A DNA stretch of 64,000 nucleotides, taken from contig CM074858.1 of the NCBI GenBank assembly GCA_037501455.1, positions 89,316,501 through 89,380,500 on the forward strand, written 5' to 3'. The position numbers and the translations under genes were made by a program. Shown piece after piece: positions 9,941-20,611 of this stretch (the stretch's first letter is position 1; every line of letters starts with the position of its first letter). The DNA is from Lantana camara (lineage: Eukaryota; Streptophyta; Magnoliopsida; Lamiales; Verbenaceae). Under the pieces are notes generated by a model. The model worked only from the letters and a program-made list of their open reading frames with translations. It ran no database searches and was not told the DNA's origin.

Positions 9941-12375
9941 GTGACCTTGGCGCAGGGTCCCCCGGATAGGTCGAGGCACATGTATAGGACCTTAACTCAT
10001 GTCACTCAGAGGACGTCGATGATGGTAGAAAATGAGTACCACGAGGTCTACAATTGGCTAAGTGGTATGTCTGGGGGGTTTGTGGTTCGGTTACCTGAAG
10101 AAGGAGAGAAGGTGGGGGCTCCGCAAGTGCGACATTCTTTTAGTCTATGCCATGCATCAATGAAGCATGGTTTTAGATTTCCGATCCACCCTCCGATGTC
10201 AACATTTTTCGAGTGAGTCACTTATGCCTAGCTTAGCTCGTGCCGAACTCGATCGTATGATGCACAACGTAATTATCATCATACGGTGCCTGGGGCTCGA
10301 GCCGAGCGTTGAGGATCTTAGGGAGCTCTTCTCGCTCAACAATTTCGCCAAGTCAGGAGTGAGGTACTATTATTTACAGGCCAAGGCGGGTCGAAAACTC
10401 ATCGACATCCCGACCTCCTCGAACGGGAAGGATTAGAAGGAGAAGTTCTTTTTTATCAACTGCCCGATGTCGCCTCCCTTCCAACCGACCTGGACCACGA
10501 TCGAGCCCAAGAAGCTCCCGACGCTCAAACGATCGTGGCTGCATAGAAATTTTGGGCTTTTGGTCAAACTGGGGCCTCTCGACCCCACTTACTTGACAAA
10601 GACCAGTCATCTGATCGAAGCGGGTCTAGTCCCGGGGATGAGGTTACGTAATTTTAGTTTTGGTAAGCCTCTCTCTTCGATCTAACCCTACCCCGATTGG
10701 ATTCCAGGCCTTGCTCTTGTGTATTATTTAATTGTCTATAATTTATTTTGAAATCTGACGTGGGTGTTAATCGAAACCATTTGCCTTGCAGGTTTACACA
10801 TTCTAAGGATGAGCTGTGCAAGGAGGGTCCAGGAGACCGTGGGTCTAAACAAGGATGCCCCACTCCCCAGGGCTGCTGAAGAGGAGATCGACACTGCCAT
10901 CGCGGCTATCAATCAAGCTCTGCCAGAGGTGCAAGTGTTGGCTCAACGACCTCACAACGCGGTCCCGCCTGCCCCTGGACCCCAAAGAGAGAATCAGAAT
11001 GATGGCGAAGCTAGTGGTCCTGCATCTACCCCAATCGAGCTCGAGCCTGAAAGACCAAAAAATGCAATTGATTTGGACCAATTAAACATTTATTTCGACC
11101 CCAACACCAACCCTTATGACCTAGTTCTTTCTCAAGATATGCAGCATGGGATCGGGAAGCGTTTGCGAAAACGGAAGAAGAGGGGGCCAACGGTGGAGAT
11201 CAATATCGATGCCGACTCCGATGACTCAGACTTGGAGGGTGCATTGCTAGATTTCATCCAAATCGACCCACCCCAATGGCCTGCCGGGCTCGAGAGGGAA
11301 CGAGAAGATGGAACGGCGAGAAACCTTGGTGTTGGTAAACCTTACATCGACCTATTATCAGCCCTCTTCAACACAGGATGTGTGATCGAGGAGCAGAGGG
11401 TGCTCTTTAGGGAACCAAGAGACAACCAGCGGTATCGTTTCAGCAAGGCCCTGTTCAACGTAAGTGTTTTCACATCGTTTGCTTTCTTCTTTTGTTATCT
11501 ATTTGCATATTTGTTTTCAAATATCGACTTGACGACCTAATCCCGATCGACAAGAAATCCACCCGACCGCCATCAACTCCTTCCAGTGGGCTGAAATCTT
11601 CAAGGCCGAAATGGTAAAATATAAGGAAAAGTACAGAGCCGCCAAGGGGAAACTGAGGTTGATGAATGCTGGGAAGGTGGCTGATCTCTAGAAGGAGGTC
11701 GAGGCATTGAGGTCGGCGCAGAGCTAGAGAAATGAAGTGGCTTAGGCATAGGCCGTTGAGCTAAAAAGTGCCTTGGAGTAGATCGAGCACCTGATTTCGA
11801 AGCATACCGCAGACCTGAAACCACTTGAGGCCCAAACTGAACAGGAAGCTCAGAGAGCCAGGGAGGCGGGTCGGAATGATTGCCAGAAGGAAGTGCTAGA
11901 AGAGGCCCAAGCCAAGATCGATGCCATGATCGAATCCTTCAGGAAAGCAAAGGATGGGATCGAGAAGTACACGGTCTGAGAATTCATTGAAGGGTCTGCC
12001 TTTGAGGAGGCCAACGCTGTAATGGTAGCCATCGACATGGAGGTTGGGTTCAAACTCATGTTTAATCAGATAAAGAACCAAGGCTTGATCCCAATGACCT
12101 TCAATCAATCCTCCATTGGCGTGCACAAGCCCGATCCCTATCCCGATCCCCTTAAAGAAGATCCTGAGCCACCGGTCGAGATGGACTGGCCCAAACACAA
12201 ATATGGGTTCGCCATCGATCGGGCCTACTCAAAGAGAGACAAGAGGGCCCCCGTGTATGAGCTTCCGCAGCCTGTCGAGGTCGACAACTTTCTTCCTCCA
12301 ACACAGCTGGGTCATAACAAAGCCTTGGTGGGGTCGGGTCCATCAGATACTTCCACCTCTGCTTCGTCTTCATGA
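9941..12375 (+). pseudogene. TE2 extra antisense gene (gypsy-type transposon domain plus coiled coil), decayed
   Basis: This multi-exon gene runs opposite to TE2 gag-pol and is related to the antisense gene of TE1. The first part, across a frameshift near 10210, shows 'YNWLSGMSGGFVVRLPEEG', 'GFRFPIHPPMSTFFE', then 'RYYYLQAKAGRKLIDIP' and 'KEKFFFI', aligning with the TE1 motif 'FYYVQAKAHMKLINSP...WKEKFIFV'. It resembles the 'putative gypsy type transposon' domain (PF04195-like). A GT donor at about 10663 and an AG acceptor at about 10790 bound a likely intron. The next exon (10791-11460) has an acidic, low-complexity segment 'INIDADSDDSDLEGALLDF' and ends at a clean donor 'gtaagt' (11461). The last exon (about 11555-12375) is a charged, coiled-coil-like region with several stops, then a proline-rich tail. 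Its start is uncertain (ATG at 10018 is possible). Function is unknown. Confidence 0.7.
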
Positions 12376-13050
12376 TCTGCTATCTTGTAATTTCTTTTCA
12401 AGTACTTTTGAGATAATTTATTCGACCTAGCTGCTGGGGTGTAGCCGCGTGAATATTTACTTATTATGTGTATTGTTAATAATATCTAAGACGTTGGGCC
12501 ACATCGAGAGTGAGCCTGATATACTTTTAACATTTGGATGCCGCTTCTTTTCCATACTTGTGTTTTTTTATGTTTATAAGTTGGGGCATGTTTGTGAATC
12601 TATGCGGGGGCGATTATACTTAGGCCTTTTTAACATAGGCTAGTTACTTATTCACATTTGGGTCGATTAGGGAGATTCGACCTCATCGGAATGCTTTTAG
12701 TAGCCTTGTCCATTATTTTGACCGGTTTGAACGTTGTTCTCACCGCATGATCTGAGATTCTTAATTATTAGTTTTGTTTTCGTCGGATCGCTGGACGATC
12801 TCGTTGGACTTCAAAACTTTTATGATTTGTAATGTGAGATGATAACGGGTTGGGGGTCATGTTCCCCCTCAATAGCATGATCGTAGATCGAATGCTGGCA
12901 AGTGAAGAAAACAGTGTACTGAGAATGGATCGATTCAAAACGAATTCAACCTAGGTGTGTATACCATTTCAATTGATATTTTTAAGATAAGCCGAGATCG
13001 GGCTTTAATGAGCTCCAATTCGATTACAAACATGGAGATGGGTAGACTGC
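12376..13050. other. TE2 convergent 3' region between the antisense gene and pol
   Basis: No supported ORF is present. The region lies between the stop of the plus-strand extra gene (12375) and the stop of minus-strand pol (13051). It therefore holds the 3' ends of both transcripts. It corresponds to 54291-55559 in TE1 but lacks an obvious tandem array. Confidence 0.6.
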
Positions 13051-15842
13051 CTAAACATAGAACTTCTTCAAGTTGTGAGCGCTCCATGGTCTCGGCAGAG
13101 CTGTTACGGCCATGTCTTTGAGTCGATATGCCATGTTATTGCCGACTTCAGTTACTCGATAGGGGCCTTCCCAATTAGGTTCGAGTTTCCCGATGTGTTG
13201 CAGGACTTTGACCTTCTTTAATACTAGGTCTCCAATCTGGAATGACATGCGCCTGACTTGCTTGTTGTATGATTGGGTTGCGGCCGCTTTGTACTGTTTG
13301 ATCTTTTGGTAGGCGAGTTTTCGCTTTTCTTCTATCAGATCTAGGTCGTCAGATCGGTTTTCATTGTTCCTATCAAGTTGATACTAAGTGACGCGAGCCA
13401 TTTCATACAACAGTTCTAAGGGAATCACGGTTTCTGATCCGTACACCAAAGAGTAAGGAGTTTGACCTGTGGCGGTTCGTGGAGTGGTTCGATATGCCCA
13501 TAGGACACCGTCAAGCTCTTCCGCCCATGCGCCCAGCTTGGCGTAGAGGCGGGTCTTCAGGTTTTGGATGATGATTCTGTTAGTGACTTTTGCTTGGCTA
13601 TTTGCTTGAGGGTGGCCAACAATGGTGAATCCGAGGTCAATTCCGAGGTCTCGACAATAGCTTTTGGTATTTTCACTTCAAAACTAAGGTCCATTGTCAT
13701 AGATGAGAACCCTCGGAACCCCAAAGCGGCAGATTATATTCTTTCAGATGAAGTTCCTTATCACTGCATCAGTGATCTTTGGGACTGCTTCAGTCTTGAC
13801 CCACTTTGACAAATACTCGACGGCAACAATCGCGAACCGCTTCTGTCGAGGAAAAAGGGGAAATGGTCTGCTGATGTCGAAACCCCACTGATCGAAGGGT
13901 CAAGAGACATCGATCGCGATCATAGTCGTGGGATGTGTATGTATGAGGTTACCATGTTTCTGGCATTTGGGACATTTCCTAGAGTGCAGCTTCGCGTCTC
14001 GGACAAAGGTTGGCCAAAAATAGCCGCTTCTCAGGACCTTGTAGGCTAAGGCCCGACCCTCTGAGTGATTTCCATAGCACCCTTCATGTATTTCCTCCAA
14101 CAAATCTTGGGCTTGACTAGGTCGGAGACATCTCAGAGGCGGCCCTGTAAGGGACTTCTTGAATAACCTGCCATCGAGGTTGAGGATGTATCGCAGGGAT
14201 CGATATTTCATCCGTTTTACCTCTGGGCGGTTTTAGGGTAATGTTCCCTCTTTTAGGTAGGCCACTAGATTGTCGATCCAGTACGGCTCTAACGGATCGA
14301 TGGTGGCTACTTCAGTTCGCGCTTCATCGATGGCCCAGCCCCTCGACATGAGGTACGAGATGGTCCCATCTTTGGTACTTTGAAAGCCATTTGCAAGCTT
14401 AGATAAAGCATCGGCTCGCCTATTCTCCTCACGGGAAACCTGCTCAATCCTGAACTCCTTGAATGTCGAGGTCAATTCTTTGACCATTTTGAGGTAAGCG
14501 GCCATCGACTACTCCCTTGCCTCGTATGTTCCGTTTACCTGTCCTGCGACGAGCTACGAGTAGGGATTGGACTTGGCACCTTGAAAATTTCTTAGCACCT
14601 TGAAAAATGAGAGGTTTTGCTCAGAGGATCCAGATATGAACCGGTTGAGAGAGATTATCCGACCGACTAGGGATTGGACTTGGCTGATGCACTGGGGTCG
14701 GGGTATGATCTGGATGGCCTTGATCTTGGCCGGGTTGGCCTCGATCCCCCTTTGGCTCACCATGTAACCGAGGAACTTTCCTCCTTCGACCCCAAAAGTG
14801 CACTTCTCCGGGTTGAGTTTCATGCCGTATTGTCTTAGGATTTTGAACGACCGACATAGATGGTCTAGGTGTTCGTAAGCCCACTTGCACTTAACAATCA
14901 TGTCATCCACATAAACCTCCATAGTTTTGCCAATCTCACCTTCGAACATCTTGTTCACTAGCCTCTAGTAGGTAGCTCCAGCATTCTTAAGGCCGAACGA
15001 CATTACTTTGAAATAGTAGATGCCTTTTACAGTTATGAAGGCCGTGTACGGTCGATCCTCCAGCACTATGGAGATCTGGTAATATCCCTGGAAAGCATCC
15101 ATCATACTTAGCATCTCGTAACCAACCGTCGAATCGACGAGCTGATCGATGCGAGGAAGCGGGTATGGGTCCTTCGGGCACGCCTTGTTGAGGTCACCTC
15201 TGGGTCGATCCCGGTTAGATCTTGGGCCGTCCAAGCGAAAATGTCAAAGTTTTCTTGAAGGAATTCTATCATCATGATCTCGTGTTGGGGGTGCATGTTG
15301 GCTCCAATTTTTGTGCACTTGCTTTTGTCACCCGGTACAAGAGGTACCTCCTTTAGCGCAAGCTTCAGATTGTGCAGTTTCACTTTTACAAGAGTAGAGT
15401 AAAGGATAATGTCCGTGCTGCTTCCATTGTCAACATGGCATATGGTTACATTAAAGTTAGTCATGCCTAAGGTCACCACCATCGGACAACTAGGCGTTTT
15501 GCCCTCCCGATGTGGGCATGGGCGGCTGTCACTCTCACTAAAGCTAACCTCTTGCCTTTTCCACTCACTACCCTCGTCGATCTGGAGGATTTTTTCGCAG
15601 GGACCGTTGTACTCTCGAGCTGCTTTCCTGAAGTTCTTCTTTCTGGCAGCGTTGGAGTCACCTCCTTCATGGCCCCCAACTATCATGTAGATGGTGCCGT
15701 TCGTTGGGGGGTTGTCCTCAGTCCTCTCGAGGGGTTGTTTCCCCGTCCTCATCGAAGGCGACCTCAACCGTGACCTGGGTCGGTCCTGGGATCGGCCGGC
15801 CTTCTCTGAGTAGTGGTCGATCTTGCACAAAAAATCCTTCAA
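13051..15842 (-). pseudogene. TE2 pol (protease, partial RT, partial aRNH, integrase)
   Basis: From 15842 downward: a protease remnant 'ICHVDNGSSTDIILYSTLVK' (the usual DSG is altered to DNG); then 'DIFAWTAQDLTGIDPE', after which about 85 residues of the RT N-terminus are missing; RT resumes at 15234 with 'ACPKDPYPLPRIDQLVDSTV' and continues to 'MEVYVDDMIVK' (catalytic YVDD, 14910-14880) and 'LGYMVSQRGIEANPAKIKAI'. After 14554 RNase H1 and the first half of the archaeal-type RNase H are absent; only 'REENRRADALSKLANG' remains. Integrase shows 'HEGCYGNHSEGRALAYKVLR' and 'CPKCQKHGN' (HHCC finger, 13900-14211), a broken core, and the C-terminal 'FQIGDLVLKKVKVLQHIGKL...NWEGPYRV' ending at 13051. 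Many stops and shifts make it inactive. Confidence 0.9.
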
Positions 15843-15982
15843 GTGCCCAACTCGGATGAGTCGCTCGATCTCATCGCGGAGGGCGTTGCACTCCTCAGTG
15901 ATATGGCCCCACTGCCGGTGGTATCCGCAAAAATTTCCTGATTTTTTAGCCTTAGAACCTTCTCGAATGGTCTTGGGCTAGT

Positions 15983-17118
15983 TCAGGAGCTTCTTATCCA
16001 TCGCAGTGAAGATTTGTTCGACGGAAGTGTTGAAGGGAATGTAACTTCATCGGTCGATCTGGGTCGGTAGATTGACTTTCCCCTTACACTTCTTGGGCTC
16101 ATTTTTCTTCCGGTTGGGGTTCGAGCCCGATCCCAAATCCTACCCAACGGATCGAGGCAAGCGCAGGGGCCCATGAGAAAGGGCCATCTCTTCGACCCCC
16201 ATGAAGCCACGGGCAATGTCCTGTATCTCGGTCAAGTTTCGGGGTTCGCCCTGATGATCTCGTCAGCCCACATGCGATTGCGCAACGCTCAAACGACGAC
16301 CGACAGCAGAGTATCCATCGTTGGGTCCTCGACCCGGACTACTTCCCTCGAGAATCTGGTGATGAAGTGTCATAGGGACTTGCAATCCTCTTGGTGGAGA
16401 TTGTTGAGGTAAGAGGGTGGCAGTTTCTCTCCTGACATGGAGGAGAAATGTGCCAGAAATCGGTCTACAAAGTGGTTGTAGGTCGCGATGCATCGAGGCA
16501 GCAGGCGGATGAACCAGTCCTGTGTCGGGCCTGTCAACGTGGTGATGAATAGTTTGGCCCAAATCTGCTGCTGGTGGGGGTGCAGCAACATCCTATTCTC
16601 AAAGGCTGTCATATGTTTCTCGGGATCGGAGGTCCCGTTGTACAGTGGTAACCCTGTGGGGATCCGATCTCCGTTACAGGTCATGCGAAGGATGTCTTCG
16701 GAGAAGGTAGAAGCTTCCTCCCTGTCACTTCGAAAATGCAGAGGGCGTCGGTTCAATCCCTCGTGCAGGTCGACCTGCCACTGGGAGATCTTGGATTATC
16801 GATCTCCCAGGCGGTCTTGGACCTTTCTTCGCGGTGGGTCGATGTAAGGGTTCCGCTCATTCTCTGGTGAGCCGTGATGATTCTTGCCGCTTCATCTCTG
16901 GCGGATCGTGTGGGGATTCGGTTCCACAAATCGTCGAACTCTTTATAGTCGTTGTCAAGCATGTGCTTGCAGCAATTGGCACGGCTCGGATGATCCGACT
17001 CGTCCTAGCCCTCGTACGGGACCTACTTACTGGTCCCCGACGGTGGTGGTGGAGGTACGAATCCCTGGGCTTGGCCTAAGGCTATCGGGGGGGGGGGGGG
17101 GGGGGGTAAGCCCCCAAA
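15983..17118 (-). pseudogene. TE2 gag, central and C-terminal part
   Basis: The minus frames 16753-16962 and 16370-16756 are two pieces of gag. The second holds the retrotransposon gag core: 'GLPLYNGTSDPEKHMTAFEN', 'KLFITTLTGPTQDWFIRLLP' and 'VDRFLAHFSS' (family form YDGxxDPxxH...TLxGxAxxWFxxLPPxSI...FLxxFxS). Frames toward 15983 are basic and broken. A 22-base run of G at about 17086-17107 lies in the N-terminal linker. The gene is separated from its start (19509) by the copia solo LTR 17124-19114. Frameshifts and stops are frequent. Gag would form the particle of the retrotransposon in the cytoplasm. Confidence 0.85.
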
Positions 17119-17123
17119 TGACC

Positions 17124-19114
17124 TATTAGGAATAGTGCCCTTAAAGCAGCTTTTATGCTTTACTATTTCCTTGTAAAATCACAAACAATCTTTGAATAAT
17201 AAACGAAATGATTTTATTCATAGGCAATCACTTCTTTATGTGCTTATTTATGTCTGTTTGGATTGACTGTGTTTTGCATGTTTTGAACTCCCCTAATCCG
17301 ATGAGGCCGTTAAGAACTTTACCCTTATGGGAACGGCATATGAAACAAGTTCTTAACACCATAGTCAAGGATTAGAAACTTCTCCAAGTCGATGAGTCCG
17401 ACAAACAGTGGGAGTGTCGACCTTGACTCCGTTGAGACTTGCTTATGTGATTATGTCCTTTTTAAGGATCATTCAGTTTTATGGAATGATAAGTGCATAG
17501 GATGATGTGTTTATAATACATAAGGGTGATTGTTAGGAGAACTTCATCACTGAGATGTCTCGCGTGAGAACATTCGTAAATGGGAAAGGAAGTCTCCTAC
17601 AAACTTCCAGATTAGGAAATATTTCACAGGTCAATGACGTGATTAATAATCCTTAGACTTGAGATTCTGTAATGTCTCATATGAGCTAACTCTTTAATCT
17701 TTGATATAGGCTCAAAAGGGTGTTGCCATATAGACACCTGAACCACAGCCTATGTTGGGATTACACAAGTGGCATATGTAGAATTAGAAGAATCGATAAA
17801 GGACCTACACTTGTTAAGAACAAGGATGATCCCTTACTGATTGAGTTGTTCGTAGTCCATTAAATATGAAACCCTTGGCCAAGGTGGATAAAAGATCAAG
17901 ACATCAAGAAAATGGGGTTTTCTTGGATTGAGATTAAATGGATATGAAATGAACTTAACTTTAAAGATCAAGAATAGTAAGGCTCTAAGAATATTCCATG
18001 CCTTAGTTCTTGATTGAGAGATGGAGTTGTAGGAGGATCGTATTTCACTAATTGTCATTGACAGAAAGGTTCTTCTATTTATTTCGTTATTCAGCTAGGG
18101 GTCACACACCCATTGTTAGATTACGGTAGTGTGATTTGTGAAGTGATTAATTAATTATGGGAATTAATTAATTACCATCACTGCTAATTGAATAATGAAC
18201 CTAAAGTGTCACACACAAATGCCAGAATACGTGGGTTATGGTATGATGTTAATATGATTAACGAATGATCAAATTGTTGATCAAAAAGTGGCTGGAGCAC
18301 GTGGGCATTGCCACGTGTCAAAGACACGTGACTACCACGTGTCACGTAGTTGCATGGCTGCCAGGTGGCACGTACGTGGCTCCACATGTGTAATTATATT
18401 ACACGTGAATTCTTTTCTAGAATTAATTAATTAAATTGTAATTAATTAATTTTGAATTAATTGGTAAGACTATTCTCAAATAAACTTAACCCAATAAATA
18501 ATTAATTAGGAATTAAATTATTTATTGAATATTGACTTTTGACTTTAATTAGTAAAGGTTGAATAGTCAAAACTTCCTATTGTAGGAGAGAGAAGACATC
18601 CCTTGCTAAACTTGGAGAATAAGTTAAGAACTTATTATTCCAATTAAATTAATAATTAACTTAGTTAATTAGTGAGCAAGAGAACAATCCAATTGTGTTT
18701 TGGAAACCCTAATAGGTTCGAACCCCCTAGTATATATACTAGTGGTGGTGCTTCTCTTATTCTTTAGACCAACACTCAAGAAGTGTTAAGTTTTTGAGAA
18801 AAATAAAAGAAAAGTTTTCAAAGTAAAAATCCTAGCCTAACACAGGCCATAAAACTAGCATTCTCACTCGCTTGATCGTGTTATAGGACTGGTGTGGATA
18901 CACTTTGGAGGATTGCCTACTTTGAGATCTAATCGAAGGCCCTTCGACGGACTTTCCGCTTGAAGGGTGTTCGCTAGGCGGTAATGACATCACAAGAAAG
19001 CTTCAACCAATGTGAGTTTCTTGAAACACCATATGATACGATATGCAAGTTTTTAGATCTACTTTTGGAAAAAAAATTAAACTTCCGTTGCACCACTCTG
19101 ATTGTTTTCCAACA
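17124..19114 (+). mobile_element. Copia solo LTR C4 (1,991 bp)
   Basis: It begins 'tattaggaatagtgccctta' (family start TGTTAGGAATAGTGCCC, with G altered to A at position 2) and ends 'gttttccaaca'. The flanks are tgacc (17119-17123) and agacc (19115-19119), a target duplication with one mismatch. It interrupts TE2 gag. An ACGTG-word cluster (seven or more) lies at 18296-18412 and a 'tatatata' promoter-like stretch near 18730. No internal copia sequence is present, so it is a solo LTR. Minus frames within it are not genes. Confidence 0.9.
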
Positions 19115-19509
19115 AGACCTAGGTAGGTCCACCGTTGAGTGGCTGAAATAGTAAGGGACGGGCAGACCGTAGGCCTGGACGGTGGGCCCCAATGCGCTAG
19201 CTACCACGGGACTCGGGATGGTATCAGGGTTGGCCCTTGGTAACTGAGGGCGCCTTAGTTCATGGCCCTCGACCTGGGCTCTCTCAATCTCGACCGTCCA
19301 TTGGTCGAGAAAAGCATCCAGGTCCACCTGGGTGATGGCGACCCTTGTTGTGGCCTCCTATTGAGGCAAGATGACACTGGCGCTAGGGCCAACATTCCCA
19401 GCGAGGGAAGAGCAGATGAGGGGTTGCCAAGGGGCGCATTGAGATCGTGCCTGCCTTTGGTGATCTCCTTCATATCCTTGTCACGCTGGGTCATGCGTTT
19501 ATTCACCAT
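19115..19509 (-). pseudogene. TE2 gag, N-terminal part
   Basis: The minus frame from the ATG at 19509 reads 'MVNKRMTQRDKDMKEITKGR' and goes on with a proline-rich region. After a frameshift near 19290 another frame continues 'WTVEIERAQVEGHELRRPQ' and reaches the solo LTR at 19114. The ATG is about 55 bases downstream of the primer site, as expected for gag. The N-terminal region of Tat gag is poorly conserved, so the assignment rests on position and on continuity with the gag core beyond the inserted LTR. Confidence 0.7.
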
Positions 19510-19564
19510 GGTTGCTGGGATTGGGTGTTGAAGTTTTTCTCTAGATCGATAGAAAGAAGAGGAA

Positions 19565-19588
19565 GAATTCCCACAGACGGTGCCAAAC
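19565..19588 (-). other. TE2 primer-binding site region
   Basis: The minus strand reads TTTGGCACCGTCTGTGGGAA directly after the 5' LTR. TE1 has the matching segment TTTGCGCCGTCTGTGGGAA in the same place. The exact tRNA cannot be assigned by eye. Confidence 0.75.
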
Positions 19589-20361
19589 TAATTCGGCTCA
19601 AATCTGGTCCATCCGAGTTGTCGAACTTGGTGGTAGGTTTGGGTCGATCAGTCAAGAATTTATAAGAGTGGGCTCTTAATCGATCTTAAAACACCAACTC
19701 ACGTAAGTTAAAGGCCAAAGCTGGGGGACTTGGGGTGAAGCCCAGTTTTAGTGCTCCAACGCTCAAGTCAGTATTGGATTCGTAATGAGAGAAATAAATG
19801 CAGTAAATGTGAAATAAATGCTCTTGAATGATTACCCACTACTATTCAAGGAAGGTATATTTATAGTCTTGGCCAATTAACACAGTAGTGCATGTACCGC
19901 GATTATGCATTATTTGCTCTGCAGGCAGTCGACCTGTTGGTCGGATGCTAAAGCTGGCCAAGCTGAGGTCGAGCGTACCTTCTTTCCCCTTTGGGTAGAG
20001 AGAGGTATAGTAGGGCATTGAATGCTTTGTAGTACGCTAGTCTTGAGGAATGAGAGAGTTACACATGTCCCAACGAAGATGCTTTATAGCATCTTGGTGT
20101 CTGGTAACGTACGGCATCGACCTTCAGGTCGAAGCCTTGGCCTTCCAAGTAGAATGGCTAGGTTGGGATCGATTTGTGAGTGCCCAAATCGGGGATCGGG
20201 ACTGGATCGATGAGCCTCACTAACCCGCGTCAGGGGTTAACTGGTGCTTGAGGTCGATTTATCGATCTGAGGTGGACGGTGCGCCATGTGTGGTTCACTC
20301 GGCGGCTCCTCGGTCAAGGTGGCGTTTTATCCACGTGGTTCAGTCATTTTATGCCATATCA
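19589..20361 (-). repeat. TE2 5' LTR (773 bp)
   Basis: The forward ends are 'taattcggctc' and 'gccatatca'. It pairs with 8873-9663. A minus-strand TATAAATA lies at 19858-19865, giving the promoter for gag-pol transcription to the left. Confidence 0.9.
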
Positions 20362-20611
20362 GATAGGAATTTTGTCAAAACAGAGATCAAAATGAGAAAG
20401 AGTTCGTTTCATCCATACCAGTTGAGTGCAACATCCTCCTAGTGCAATGTATTCAATTTCAGTAGTTGAAAGTGCTGCCACACTTTGTTTCTTGCCAGAC
20501 TAGCTTACTAAACGTCCTCCAAGCAGTTGACATTGGCCAGTTATGCTTTTTTGATCAATTTTGCATCCAGCAAAATCTGCATCAGTGTACCCAACAAGCA
20601 TAAAAGATTTG
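20362..20611 (-). pseudogene. Copia pol fragment Y, N-terminal RNase H piece
   Basis: The minus frame reads 'SFMLVGYTDADFAGCKIDQK', then 'QCQLLGGRLVS', then an 'EIEYIALGG' block. This is the copia RNase H order (GYxDADxAG...STxEAEYxA). It continues in frame at 8872, where 'YCDNTSV' follows, with TE2 inserted between. The right end is cut at 20611 by the chromovirus LTR 20612-22871, so the RT half that should precede it is absent here. Confidence 0.88.

Larger units (their letters stand above)
8873..20361 (-). mobile_element. TE2: old, degenerate Tat-type gypsy retrotransposon
   Basis: Two direct LTRs (8873-9663 and 19589-20361) are flanked by a perfect target duplication gatag. The element runs on the minus strand: 5' LTR at right, primer site at 19565-19588, gag, protease, RT, remains of archaeal-type RNase H, integrase (end 13051), an extra gene in the opposite (plus) direction at about 9941-12375, a polypurine tract next to 9663 and the 3' LTR. 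Net length is about 9.5 kb after removing the copia solo LTR 17124-19114. The LTRs differ at about 9 of the first 100 bases, so the insertion is old. Pol has lost the RT N-terminus and RNase H1. It is nested in copia fragment Y. Confidence 0.93.

Noticed and set aside
10764..11540. Host gene of 258 codons on the plus strand
   Set aside because: It lies inside TE2 between its LTRs and is an exon of the element's extra antisense gene, with an intron donor right after the shared part.
13564..13891. Plus-strand frames within TE2 integrase
   Set aside because: They are antisense shadows of the broken integrase core on the minus strand.
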